Part shown: positions 35,478 to 43,717 of the stretch, in pieces
How the letters are laid out: the number at the start of each line of letters is the position of its first letter
Position numbering within the stretch: position 1 is the stretch's first letter
Origin: an uncultured Candidatus Binatia bacterium
GTDB lineage: Bacteria; Desulfobacterota; Binatia; UBA9968; JAJDTQ01
Length of the DNA stretch: 64,000 nucleotides
Assembly (NCBI GenBank): GCA_958295985.1
Contig: OY282432.1
Span: forward strand, 682,001-746,000
Direction of reading: 5' to 3'
Notes under the pieces: model-generated
The model's database searches: none
Seen by the model: the letters and a program-made list of their open reading frames with translations, nothing else
Told to the model about the DNA's origin: nothing
Made by a program: the position numbers and the translations under genes

Positions 35478-36491
35478 ATGGCGCGATTGACTCTGAGCTT
35501 CGTAACCGGCGCCAACGAGCGGGTGAGCCCGCTGGTGGAAGGGGTAGTCCAGCCCGAAGGCGTGGAGCTGATCCCCACCCTTTCGGACCCGTCGGAGACG
35601 TTCTGGCGGCAGCTCAACTTCGGGGAGTTCGAGATCTCCGAGATGTCCCTCTCGTCCTATCTCATCGCCCGCTCCCGGGGCATGGACATGACGGCCATCC
35701 CGGTGTTCCCGTCGCGGCGCTTCATGCACGCGCAGCTCTCCTGCAACACCGACTCCGGCATCAGCCGGCCGGAAGAGATCTCGGGCAAGCGTATCGGCGT
35801 GGGCGAGTACCAGCAGACCGCGGCCTTGTGGACCCGCGGCATCCTGGAGCACGACTTCGGCGTGTCGCAGTACGACGTCCACTGGTTCATGGAACGCACC
35901 GACGAGTTGAGCCACGGAGGCGCCACCGGATTCACCCCGCCCGAGGGAATCTCCTTCCAGCGCGTGCCCCCGGACAAGAGCCTGGCGTCCATGCTGGTGG
36001 CCAACGAAATCGACGCCGCCGCGGTGCACCGGGCCTTCCAGAAAGGGAGCAACATCATCGACCGATCCACCCGCATACGGGCCCGCGAAGGGGACTGGAG
36101 CAAAATCAAGCCGCTGTTTCCGGACCGGATCGCCGAGGGCAAACGGTTCTTCGAGCAGCACGGCTACATCCCGGCCAACCACGCCTACGTCATCAGGGGC
36201 GACATCCACCGAAAGCATCCCTGGCTGGCGTTCAACCTGTACAAGGCCTTCATTGCGGCCAAGGAGATGGCCCGGGAACGGTTGGCCGCAAGCATCCCGA
36301 CCGCGCTGGTCTTCGGGCAGGAGTATCTGGCCAACACCCGGGCGATATTCGGTGACGACCCTTATCCGTACGGAATCCGGGAAAACCGGAGGATGATCGA
36401 GACCCTCATCGACTACTCGCACGAGCAGGGGCTGACCCCGGAGAAAGCCAGGATCGAAGACCTGTTCGCGCCCAGTACGCTGGAGCTGTAA
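35478..36491 (+). CDS. 4,5-dihydroxyphthalate decarboxylase-like protein (Pht5 family)
   Basis: Predicted 337 aa. It looks like a periplasmic binding protein fold but has no signal peptide. ARLTLSFVTGANERVSPLVE, then an FGEFEISEMSLSSYLIARSR segment and FPSRRFMHAQLSCN, matches the family of 4,5-dihydroxyphthalate decarboxylases, which convert that acid to protocatechuate. The following gene is a Pht3-like Rieske oxygenase, repeating the order found in phthalate operons. GAAGG lies about ten bases upstream of the ATG. A ligand-binding rather than enzymatic role remains possible because the family is mixed. Confidence 0.82.
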   Translation: MARLTLSFVTGANERVSPLVEGVVQPEGVELIPTLSDPSETFWRQLNFGEFEISEMSLSSYLIARSRGMDMTAIPVFPSRRFMHAQLSCNTDSGISRPEEISGKRIGVGEYQQTAALWTRGILEHDFGVSQYDVHWFMERTDELSHGGATGFTPPEGISFQRVPPDKSLASMLVANEIDAAAVHRAFQKGSNIIDRSTRIRAREGDWSKIKPLFPDRIAEGKRFFEQHGYIPANHAYVIRGDIHRKHPWLAFNLYKAFIAAKEMARERLAASIPTALVFGQEYLANTRAIFGDDPYPYGIRENRRMIETLIDYSHEQGLTPEKARIEDLFAPSTLEL

Positions 36492-36531
36492 CGCGCCGGC
36501 CAAGCGGGGATGCTCGGGAGAGCGCACGATC

Positions 36532-37791
36532 ATGTTGAGCGCCGAAGAGAATGAGCGGCTGACACGGGTGGGCCCCGGGACCCCCGCGGGCGAGTTGCTG
36601 CGGCGTTACTGGCACCCGGTGGCCACCAGCGGGGAACTCGCCGCCAACCCGGTCCAGGGCACGCGGATCCTCGGGGAATCCCTGACCCTGTTCCGCGACC
36701 GCCGGGGGCGCCTCGGCCTGGTCTCCCAGCGCTGTGCCCACCGGGGCGTCGACCTCAAGCACGGCATTCCGGAGCAGGAAGGCCTGCGCTGCCCGTACCA
36801 CGGTTGGATGTACGACACCGGCGGACAGTGCATCGAGCAGCCCGGCGAAGCCCCCGAGCACCAGTTCAAGGAAACGGTGCGGCTGAAGTCCTACCCGGTG
36901 CAAGAGCTGGGAGGCCTGGTCTGGGGGTATCTGGGACCCGGTCCCGCCCCCCTGCTGCCCCGTTGGGACCTGTTCGTCCTGGACAACGTCTTCCGGCAGA
37001 TCGGCACCACCCTGCTGCCCTGCAACTGGCTCCAATGCCAGGAAAACTCGGTGGACACCATCCACACCGAGCACCTCCACGGCCGCTTCGGGGCCTACGT
37101 GTTGGAACGGCTCGGAAGCACCGACGAACGCCAGATACAGCGATTCAATCGGGTCGGCCGCCATCACGTGAAGATCGACTTCAAACGGGTCCCGGTGGGA
37201 ATCCAGAAATTCCGGCTCATGGAGGGTGAATCGGAGGACGCGGAAGGTTGGCGCGTCGGCCACCCGCTGGTGTTCCCCAACTATGTCCGCATCGGGCAAC
37301 TCGGATACGCCGAGTTTCAGATGCGCGTTCCCGTCGACGACACCCACACCTGGCACCTGGGCTATCAGGTCTACTTCCCTGGCCCGGAGGCCGCGGCGCC
37401 CAGGCAGGACCCGGTGCCTACCTTCGAGGTCCCCATCGAGGAGCTGCCCGACTTCGTGGCGGGCCAGGACCTGATGGTGTGGGCCTCCCAGGGCGAGTGC
37501 CTAGACCGAACCGCCGAGCGGCTGACGGAATCGGACCGGGGCATCGTCATGTTCCGCCGACTCCTGGCGGAGCAGATCGAGGTGGTGCAGAACCGCGGCG
37601 ACCCCATCAACACGTTCCGCGACCCGAAAGAAAACGAGTGCATCCGGCTGTCCATGGAAGACCGCGGCAGCATGACCGAATACCAACCCGGCGCGGTGCG
37701 CTACATGAACACCGGCGCCCACAGCCCCTGCGTGGACGAGCTGGACGCTCTCCTGACCGCCGCGGCCCAAAAGGCGAAGGGGCGGCCCTGA
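36532..37791 (+). CDS. Rieske non-heme iron oxygenase, phthalate-dioxygenase-like alpha subunit
   Basis: Predicted 419 aa. Rieske ligands C68, H70, C87 and H90 (CAHRG ... CPYHGWMYD); iron-site residues D175, H178 and H183 in ENSVDTIHTEHLH. The opening ENERLTRVGPGTPAGELLRR is nearly the same as in the Rieske gene at 15097, marking a paralogous Pht3-type enzyme. It sits 40 bases after the dihydroxyphthalate-decarboxylase-like gene. The reductase that must feed it electrons is not in the window. It would hydroxylate or cis-dihydroxylate an aromatic acid. Confidence 0.93.
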   Translation: MLSAEENERLTRVGPGTPAGELLRRYWHPVATSGELAANPVQGTRILGESLTLFRDRRGRLGLVSQRCAHRGVDLKHGIPEQEGLRCPYHGWMYDTGGQCIEQPGEAPEHQFKETVRLKSYPVQELGGLVWGYLGPGPAPLLPRWDLFVLDNVFRQIGTTLLPCNWLQCQENSVDTIHTEHLHGRFGAYVLERLGSTDERQIQRFNRVGRHHVKIDFKRVPVGIQKFRLMEGESEDAEGWRVGHPLVFPNYVRIGQLGYAEFQMRVPVDDTHTWHLGYQVYFPGPEAAAPRQDPVPTFEVPIEELPDFVAGQDLMVWASQGECLDRTAERLTESDRGIVMFRRLLAEQIEVVQNRGDPINTFRDPKENECIRLSMEDRGSMTEYQPGAVRYMNTGAHSPCVDELDALLTAAAQKAKGRP

Positions 37792-37828
37792 AAAGAGGAT
37801 GCGGGCTCGAAGCGACGGTCGATGGTCG

Positions 37829-38979
37829 CTACACTTCCCCAATCCGGGGCACGAATGCAGAAGCGCCATCAGCGCTGAAGGCAGGCGAGTCGGACGTCCA
37901 GAACAGCCTTTCCGTTGTCTTCCGAAGCGCCGGCGCCGTATAGACATACCGGAGATCGTATGAGTTGAAGATGGTTTGGAAAAATGAGTCGAAACGGATG
38001 GGACTGTCGTTCGGAGGGAACGTTGCGAGAACGGTCCCTCGTGCGGAGTCCGCTGTGCTGACCAACGAGAGACAGACGGCTTCGTAACGGCTCACGTCAT
38101 TCCGGACATCCTTGCGACCTGCGAGACGCGCAATTGCGTCATGGTATCGCACGATACCGTCAACGACACGACCATCGGATTCAATCGCCACATCGTTCTT
38201 TTTGTTAACCGGAAGTTCTGAACGAAGCTGTACCCGCCTTCCTGCTCCCATAACCGCTCCGACCACATCTGCTGGATCGCGCCGCTCACAGGAATCACGC
38301 CCCCGAAGACGAGACCGTTATATGCGAAGTACGCGAGGATGCCGGAGACCGCGCCCAGCAGTGGTGCGACGGTGTTCATCGCGGGCACGGAATGGGCCAA
38401 CCCCCTCTCCGGGGTGCCGAGGCTCTCCCCCTCTCCCTCGACGGGAGAAGGGGAGGGTGATTCCCGCCTCGACCACTCGATCAGGCACAGTGCCGCAGTC
38501 GCCACCAAGGATATGGCGACATACTCCAGGCGCACCCAGGGCAGGGCAAAGGCTACGGCGGCCAGCGGCCACTTCCACCGCGCCGGGCTTCGCGCAAAGA
38601 GACAGGCGGCCAGAATGAACAGGCCCAGCATGAACAGCGCCGCCGCCGCTTCCTTGTCGAATACTCAGTAGAAGGGCGTGATCAGAAACAGCCAGAGGAG
38701 GTGGTATCCGTTGGTGCGCGTGATGCCGCCGTCGAAGGTCGAAAACTTCCCCTCGGCCAGGTTGCGGGCGATCTGGAAGTAGTAGAAGACGTCTTCTGCG
38801 TTCAGGTCGCGGATTAGGTTGACGAGATCGAAGCGGGCGAGCACCTACCAAGCGAACCCGGCCCCGTAGGCCAAGATGCCCGCGACGAACAGGACGAACA
38901 GCGCGTCGCGCAGCCGGGAGGACAGTATTACCCCCGGGGGATTCAGGCAGCGGGCGGCCAGAGCGCGCCAACGACCCAT
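37829..38979 (-). pseudogene. Broken membrane glycosyltransferase-like gene
   Basis: Reading from an ATG at 38979, the frame gives a hydrophobic span (RLRDALFVLFVAGILAYGAG) and the PMT/ArnT-like luminal motif LNAEDVFYYFQIARNLAEG, followed by TRTNGYHLLW. It is interrupted by in-frame stops at 38845-38847 (TAG, in place of a Trp) and 38665-38667 (TGA, again where Trp fits), and the frame shifts near 38215, where WEQEGGYSFVQ passes into LRSELPVNKKNDVAIESDG. A palindromic insert at 38428-38453 adds SPSPVEGEGES. The remainder to 37829 is the old C-terminal region. Three independent lesions show that it is not functional unless the stops are read through. Confidence 0.82.
38428..38453. repeat. Palindromic element inside the glycosyltransferase pseudogene
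   Basis: CCCC-TCTCCC-TCGAC-GGGAGA-a-GGGG makes a ten-base stem with one bulge. The surrounding phrase (ccctctccctcgacgggagaagggg) resembles mobile palindromic units that often add SPSPVEGEGE-type peptides to reading frames in other genomes. Confidence 0.55.
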
Positions 38980-38988
38980 CGGCGCCGT

Positions 38989-39090
38989 TCACGGTGCGGC
39001 GTTCCCGTCCTCCGCTAGCGTGTACGCGATGGCGCGGCCGATGTCCGAGATGGCACCGATCACCAGTGCCGTTTCGACCCCGCCGTTTAC
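38989..39090 (-). pseudogene. Truncated duplicate of the SDR gene 5' end
   Basis: Thirty-three codons match the beginning of the intact SDR gene at 59720: this copy reads VNGGVETALVIGAISDIGRA and the intact one MNGVVETALVIGATSDIGRA. The start codon position is GTA instead of GTG, and after AEDG the sequence jumps to NAAP and a stop, which matches the last codons of the gene that precedes the intact SDR (ADDGKAAP-stop). It is therefore a recombination scar. It touches the stop codon of the arylsulfotransferase gene. Confidence 0.75.
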
Positions 39091-40577
39091 GGTGTGGCGT
39101 AAAGTTCGATTGGCTCCCCCGGAGCCAAGTCCAGCCCTTGCAGACCCGGGTAGTCCGGCGCATACCGGTAGGCGCGGTACACCTGATTAGCCGGTCTTTC
39201 TCTACCTCTTCTTCTCGCTTGTTCCAACGGCACCGGCTCGCCTTGACGCAAAGGGCCGTTGCTGGTCATCGGGTTGACGTACTTCCAAACCGTTTTGCCG
39301 GCCGGCGTTACCTCGAAAAGCGTACCGTGTACCCCGTCGCAAATCAGCGTGTTTCCGTTAGGCAGCCGTTGCGCCCCTGAGAGATAAGGGGCGAAAAAGT
39401 CGCTGGGCGTTGGGGCGGTATAAGTCCATACCGGTTCGACCGGAGCATAAGCCCGGTCGGGATCCAGCCGGTAGTTGGCCCCGTTTACCGGCAGGGCAAC
39501 CTCATCTATCGACGAATAAGGGCGCCATAAGGTGATATCCCGGGACTTGCTGCCATTGTTGAAAACGAGGATGTTGCCGGCGCCCGCCAGTCCGGGGGGA
39601 ATCCATTGCGGATTATGGGACCAGAAAAGTTGCTGGTCAGCGGGCGTCCCGGCCCTATAGGCGCGGGGGTTGCCCCAGCGGTAGAGCAGGTCGCCCCCCT
39701 GGCCGCTATTTCCCCCACTGGAGCCGGCCGCCTCGGCTCTGGTGGTGCTGTGGTCGATAATCCACACTTCGCTGAAATAAGAGGCCGATAGCATAACCTG
39801 GTCCAATTCCGGGTTATAGTCGATTCCGTTGCTGTGTATCCAGTCCGACGGGTCAAACCAGTCGGTTATAACGGGAAGGTGGAAGTTAAGGTCAATCAAC
39901 TCCGGATGCTCGGCCACCACCCCGTAATTCGCCTTGCTGGGGTCAAAGTCTTGAATTAGATGATCCCACGCCGACCACTCCCAAACAATTTCGCAGCTTG
40001 CCGGCCCGGTAATTCGGGCTTCCACAATATGCGGCGCCACCAAGCCCTTATCGCTGATAAATTCCGGGTTGGCGCCGGCGGCGATGACCTCCTCCGGCGT
40101 TTTACGTTGCCGGGACAGCAGCAGCACGTTCCCGTTGGGCATTTTAAGGAAGTCATGATGCGGCAAGCCCTGAGTGCATTCCCAAAGGATGTTCCCATTC
40201 CGGTCAATTTCCCGCACACTGCGCTTCGTGTCGCGGTCCGGGTATCTGTCTAAAGTCAGTAGATTTCCATTCTCCAGCAACCTTGCGAACACGGCCTTAA
40301 AATCCAATTCCCACTTGTGAACTACCCGCCCCTGATTATCAATCAGGTAAATCGTCTCGCTTCGGATTTTATTAAATAAAGTGTAGCCGGCGAATGCCTC
40401 CGACTCGTTCAGGAACAACCCGACCGTTTTGGCGGCAGGCGTCGAGGTAGCCGTGTGGTCAAGAGCCGGCACGGAGGTGGGTGCAAGGCCGATGAACAGG
40501 ACGAATAGCGCGTTGCGTAACCGGAGTCGCCCGAGGGCAAGCATCGCCGCTTCAAGCGACAGCCGATAGTAACTCAT
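39087..40577 (-). CDS. Arylsulfotransferase (ASST) family protein, exported
   Basis: Predicted 496 aa. A signal sequence (RLRNALFVLFIGLAPTSVPA) precedes a beta-propeller-like ASST domain with repeated turns: YLIDNQGRVVHKWELDF, REIDRNGNILWECTQGLPHHD, SDWIHSNGIDYNPELDQVML, NPQWIPPGLAGAGNILVFNNGS and LPNGNTLICDGVHGTLFEVT. Bacterial ASSTs transfer sulfate between phenolic compounds in the periplasm through a catalytic histidine; the H in HHDFL or HSNG is a candidate. The start at 40577 places the signal as far from the N-terminus as in the neighbouring pseudogene; 40544 is an alternative. GC is lower than in nearby operons. Its last codon overlaps the SDR fragment. Confidence 0.78.
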   Translation of the reverse strand: MSYYRLSLEAAMLALGRLRLRNALFVLFIGLAPTSVPALDHTATSTPAAKTVGLFLNESEAFAGYTLFNKIRSETIYLIDNQGRVVHKWELDFKAVFARLLENGNLLTLDRYPDRDTKRSVREIDRNGNILWECTQGLPHHDFLKMPNGNVLLLSRQRKTPEEVIAAGANPEFISDKGLVAPHIVEARITGPASCEIVWEWSAWDHLIQDFDPSKANYGVVAEHPELIDLNFHLPVITDWFDPSDWIHSNGIDYNPELDQVMLSASYFSEVWIIDHSTTRAEAAGSSGGNSGQGGDLLYRWGNPRAYRAGTPADQQLFWSHNPQWIPPGLAGAGNILVFNNGSKSRDITLWRPYSSIDEVALPVNGANYRLDPDRAYAPVEPVWTYTAPTPSDFFAPYLSGAQRLPNGNTLICDGVHGTLFEVTPAGKTVWKYVNPMTSNGPLRQGEPVPLEQARRRGRERPANQVYRAYRYAPDYPGLQGLDLAPGEPIELYATP

Positions 40578-40888
40578 TGTTTTACAAAGGGAAAGGAGTA
40601 GAAACGTCATCGGAGATAGCCGTCTCGAAGTGCTTGCCCATTTTGTACTGCCCCAAGACCTCGGTCGGTCAAGCGACGTTTCTGTCGGCTTCCCGGAGGA
40701 GGATAGCGGGCGGGGAGTTTTCGATTGGGTTACAGACAGACTCAATATATATGGGGACATCTGTTACCGGAAATAGGTGCTTTTGTAAAGTAGTTTACCT
40801 CATTTGTTAGACCGAAGTTCTGGTGTGGATACAGAGTAAGGCGTTGTTTTCACGGGGTTTGCTGCCATAGGGTTGAAGAGATTCTGAC
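40578..40888. other. AT-richer intergenic stretch
   Basis: Between the arylsulfotransferase start and the transposase remnant I see no convincing gene. A 77-codon frame on the plus strand (40577-40810) has no recognisable family or ribosome site. A TTGACC on the minus strand near 40670 could be part of the arylsulfotransferase promoter, but its -10 spacing is poor. Confidence 0.4.
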
Positions 40889-40990
40889 TACAAGGAGAGT
40901 TTGAGGCCGATCAGCTCGAAAGCCTTTCTCTGGATGGGGGTGGGCACAGTGAGCAGTACAGCCGGGGGTCGGCCCCTGTATCGCAGCGGT
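40889..40990 (-). pseudogene. C-terminal remnant of a DDE transposase
   Basis: On the minus strand the reading LLTVPTPIQRKAFELIGLKL ends at a TAG (40889-40891). This resembles the last residues of IS4/IS1634-group transposases, where a PTPxQxRAxxLLG-type ending is common. Nothing of the catalytic domain remains; the piece is cut off before the third Rieske gene. It supports the idea that this region was reshuffled by mobile elements. The family call rests on about 30 residues. Confidence 0.4.
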
Positions 40991-41001
40991 CCGACAGACC
41001 G

Positions 41002-42273
41002 TTAAGCCGTTTCCGCGGCTCTTTTCCTCGTGTACTCCCTGATGGAGATGGACGCGGGCACGACCTCCGACAGCACCGCCAGGTCGGGGAAGCGGTTGGA
41101 CGCGGCGACGCGCCGGACGCTGGGGGCTTCCCCGCCGTCCTGGACGTCCCGGAGACCGCTCAGTATCCGCTTGCGGGCCGCCACGATGGCCTTGTCGGAC
41201 GTGACCAGGTGCTCCTGGGTGCGGTCCTGAACCGGACCCTCTCCTTCGGTCACGCACAGGTCCTGGGCCTGGAAGTTTAACCCGATGCCGCTGAAGGATT
41301 GGTCCCGCATCGAATCCCGGTCTTGCAGATAGCGGTTGGCCTTGCTCCGGATGAGCCGGTAGTCGGCGGTCATCTCCGAGCGGTCTCTAAGGGCCACCTC
41401 CCGGCTGATCGGCTTGCTGCGGCTGTACACGAAGACGAACTTCCAGTGATGGGTATCGTCGACGGGCACGTGCCAGTTGATCGAATAGCCGTCGCCGCCG
41501 GTCTGGCCCGGAAACGCGCTCAGGTTGGGCATGACGAAATAGGAGACGCGCAGGTACTGCCTGTCGTCCTGGAGTTGCCTGGTGGTATAGATCCGCACTC
41601 CGAACTCGGTGAGCTCGACCTCGATGGCAGGAGCGATGTCCCTGCCGAACAGGCTGTTGGGAGAGGAATCGCCGCCTCGCACCACCCTGGCCTTGTCACG
41701 AGCGCTTTCTCGAAGGTTTCGGTGCAGGAACGACAGGTGCACCGGGTCGATGTTCCCTTCGTTGCCCTGGAGGTAATTGCACTCGTGGTAGATCTTGCTG
41801 ACGAAGACGTGGTCGGCGGGAGCGCCGAGGAACTCGAAGTTGCGCAGCAGCGGCGGCTCGTCGCCGCCCATATAGGCGAAGACCACGCCCACGCGTTCCT
41901 GGCAGGGATAGGCGGGCTGGCGAAAGGACGCTCTTTGCCTTCCTCCTTCCGGCTCGCCGGGCTGGTCCAGGCAGTTGCCGTGAACGTCGTAGAGCCAGCC
42001 GTGATAGATGCACCGGAGCCCGCCGTCCTCCACGCGCCCGTAGCTGAGGTCGGCGCCCCGGTGGCAGCAATGGATACCCAGGAGACCCGGCCTGCCCCGG
42101 TCGTCGCGGAAGAGCACCAGGTCCTCCCCCAGGATGCGGACCGGCAGGGGCGCGCCTCCCGGCTTCAGCTCTTCGGACAACGCCACGGGTTGCCAGTAAC
42201 GCCGAAGCAGCGTGCCGCAAGCCGAACCCGGCCCGGTGGAGGTCAACAGCGTGTTCTCTTCCGCGGTCATCAT
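41002..42273 (-). CDS. Rieske non-heme iron oxygenase, third paralogue
   Basis: Predicted 423 aa from the ATG at 42273, behind GAGGAG at ten bases. Rieske ligands are C69, H71, C88 and H91 (CCHRGADLSYG ... CIYHGWLYD). The iron site is in EGNIDPVHLSFLHRN, where the usual ENSVD is changed to EGNID but the Asp and two His are kept. The opening TSTGPGSACGTLLRRYW places it in the phthalate-dioxygenase-like group. It is downstream of a LigB-type dioxygenase on the same strand, which suggests hydroxylation followed by extradiol ring cleavage. The C-terminal ~50 residues are longer than in the other two. Confidence 0.92.
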   Translation of the reverse strand: MMTAEENTLLTSTGPGSACGTLLRRYWQPVALSEELKPGGAPLPVRILGEDLVLFRDDRGRPGLLGIHCCHRGADLSYGRVEDGGLRCIYHGWLYDVHGNCLDQPGEPEGGRQRASFRQPAYPCQERVGVVFAYMGGDEPPLLRNFEFLGAPADHVFVSKIYHECNYLQGNEGNIDPVHLSFLHRNLRESARDKARVVRGGDSSPNSLFGRDIAPAIEVELTEFGVRIYTTRQLQDDRQYLRVSYFVMPNLSAFPGQTGGDGYSINWHVPVDDTHHWKFVFVYSRSKPISREVALRDRSEMTADYRLIRSKANRYLQDRDSMRDQSFSGIGLNFQAQDLCVTEGEGPVQDRTQEHLVTSDKAIVAARKRILSGLRDVQDGGEAPSVRRVAASNRFPDLAVLSEVVPASISIREYTRKRAAETA

Positions 42274-42427
42274 GGCGCATTCACTCCTCGAACCGGCCCG
42301 GTCGCTGCGACAGACAGACCGCCGACAATCTGCCGGTCCTTTTGGCTGTCGGCTGTGCGGCTCTCTGTGTGGCTTTTCATCCCGCGCCTGGCCACCGCTC
42401 GTCGCCGTCGGCAGCGACGGCCCCGCC

Positions 42428-43339
42428 TCACCCGTCCCACACCGCAAAACCCATGGCGCAGCCGACGTTGGCCGGTGACCGGTAAAGGGGCTGATAGTCG
42501 ATCATCCGCGCGGGCCTTTCCGCCAACGCTGCCACCACCAGCCAGTTGCGTATCTCCGAGGTGCCCCGGACCAGCGCCTTGGCAGGTATGTTTCCCAAGG
42601 TGTCCATGTCGTTGGCCTCCAGCGCCCGGATGACCTTGCGGTCCAGCTCCTCGTCTATCCTCGTGTGACTCAGGCCGCCCGAAGCCAGCACCGCCACCTT
42701 CCCCACGGCGTCGTTGGCGGCAACGGCCCGCCCCAGGGCCTTGCCGAACTCGATGCAGCGCCGGGCCGATGGCGCCGGCGGGAAATAGGTATTCACCATC
42801 ACCGGCAGGACCGGGAACCGCCCGTCGGACGCCAGGAACTTCAAGGGCCGGGCAAAGGCGTGCCCCAACCCGCCCGGATGTCTGAGACTCCTGGACCAAG
42901 CGACGTCGAACCCTTCCTCCATGAGCCGCTCCACCAGGGTCTCCCCCAGCCGTTGCGGCACGTCGTAGCGCGACCGGTTGGCGGACGGGGGCTCGTTGAA
43001 GTAGCGCAGGCTCACGCTGGCCTCGGCCTCGGCGCCCACATAGACGGTGAACGGCGGCATGGCGTCTTCGAGCAGGTTCTCGTGCTGATCGTCTCCCACC
43101 AGGATCAGCGCGTCCGGGGCCCACTCCTGAAGCCTGGTCCGGAGCGCGTCGATGGCTTCCATGCAACGCCGCCACTTGGACCACTTGACCTCATCGCGTT
43201 CGTCTCCGGGCGCCGGCGCCGCGGCCAGCGCCGCGCCATGCTCCCGCCGGTCCTTGGCCGCCAGCACGTGCCACCGGTTGGGCGGCATCATCAACTGGGG
43301 TCCGTGGGACAGGGCCATGCATCCCGCTAGCCTGGCCAT
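42428..43339 (-). CDS. LigB-type extradiol ring-cleavage dioxygenase (class III)
   Basis: Predicted 303 aa. SHGPQLMMPP places a histidine at position 12, as in LigB of protocatechuate 4,5-dioxygenase; ILVGDDQHENL holds the second iron-ligand histidine (H86) and LASGGLSH the presumed catalytic one. Class III extradiol enzymes open catechol-type rings next to the hydroxyls using Fe(II) and O2. No LigA-like alpha subunit is adjacent, so it may act alone like other single-chain members. Together with the LigJ-like gene at 22146 it points to a 4,5-cleavage route. Start ATG 43339 has GAGGAG only three bases upstream. Confidence 0.88.
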   Translation of the reverse strand: MARLAGCMALSHGPQLMMPPNRWHVLAAKDRREHGAALAAAPAPGDERDEVKWSKWRRCMEAIDALRTRLQEWAPDALILVGDDQHENLLEDAMPPFTVYVGAEAEASVSLRYFNEPPSANRSRYDVPQRLGETLVERLMEEGFDVAWSRSLRHPGGLGHAFARPLKFLASDGRFPVLPVMVNTYFPPAPSARRCIEFGKALGRAVAANDAVGKVAVLASGGLSHTRIDEELDRKVIRALEANDMDTLGNIPAKALVRGTSEIRNWLVVAALAERPARMIDYQPLYRSPANVGCAMGFAVWDG

Positions 43340-43389
43340 GGGCTCCTCACGTGGTTGGGACCGGTCATGGCGCTCTCTCCTTACCCGGA

Positions 43390-43404
43390 CCCGGCATGGC
43401 CGGG
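43390..43404. repeat. Short palindrome, dispersed-repeat type
   Basis: CCCGGC-ATG-GCCGGG is a perfect six-base stem within a phrase (acccggacccggcatggccgggaccc) of the kind repeated between genes in many GC-rich genomes. Confidence 0.45.
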
Positions 43405-43517
43405 ACCCAAGATCAGCGCCCTCCGACTTCGCTTCGCTACGCTTGTCTTGAGCCTGTCGAAGGGCTCTGGACGAACGGTCCTGGAAAGGTCCGGGTCTTC
43501 CATTTCCTGGTCGTCTG

Positions 43518-43538
43518 GTACAAAAGTCTTGTACAAGA
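43518..43538. promoter_or_regulatory. Operator-like palindrome
   Basis: GTACAAaagtcTTGTACAAGA contains a perfect 12-base palindrome TCTTGTACAAGA (43527-43538) and a second pairing GTACAA/TTGTAC with the bases before it. It lies between divergent catabolic units and could bind a dimeric regulator; no regulator gene is adjacent. Confidence 0.4.
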
Positions 43539-43717
43539 ACTTGCCGGTAAGAGACTAATTCAGTAAGGCGACAGAATCAAACATGAGACAGGCCGGCGCA
43601 ACCCGGTTGCAACTCTCTCTCGATCCAATCCGGCAAACGAACGGCTGTCCGCTCATGGTTATCGAACCGCGTGCGACCTGCGGGACGCAGGCGGAATCAT
43701 CCGGAACCAGGTTTTCC

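Larger units (their letters stand above)
43340..43717. other. Divergent intergenic region with palindromes
   Basis: The 378 bases between the LigB-like and aldo/keto reductase genes hold a CCCGGC-ATG-GCCGGG hairpin (43390-43404), a dispersed-repeat-like phrase ending cttgagcctgtcgaaggg (43440-43470) and the TTGTAC palindrome at 43518-43538. No gene is convincing; frames at 43351-43566 are low-quality. It should contain the promoters of both flanking units. Confidence 0.5.

Noticed and set aside
33229..35490. A 753-codon plus-strand frame opposite the UbiD and bicupin genes
   Set aside because: It has no domain, no ribosome site and biased composition, whereas both minus-strand genes show family motifs.
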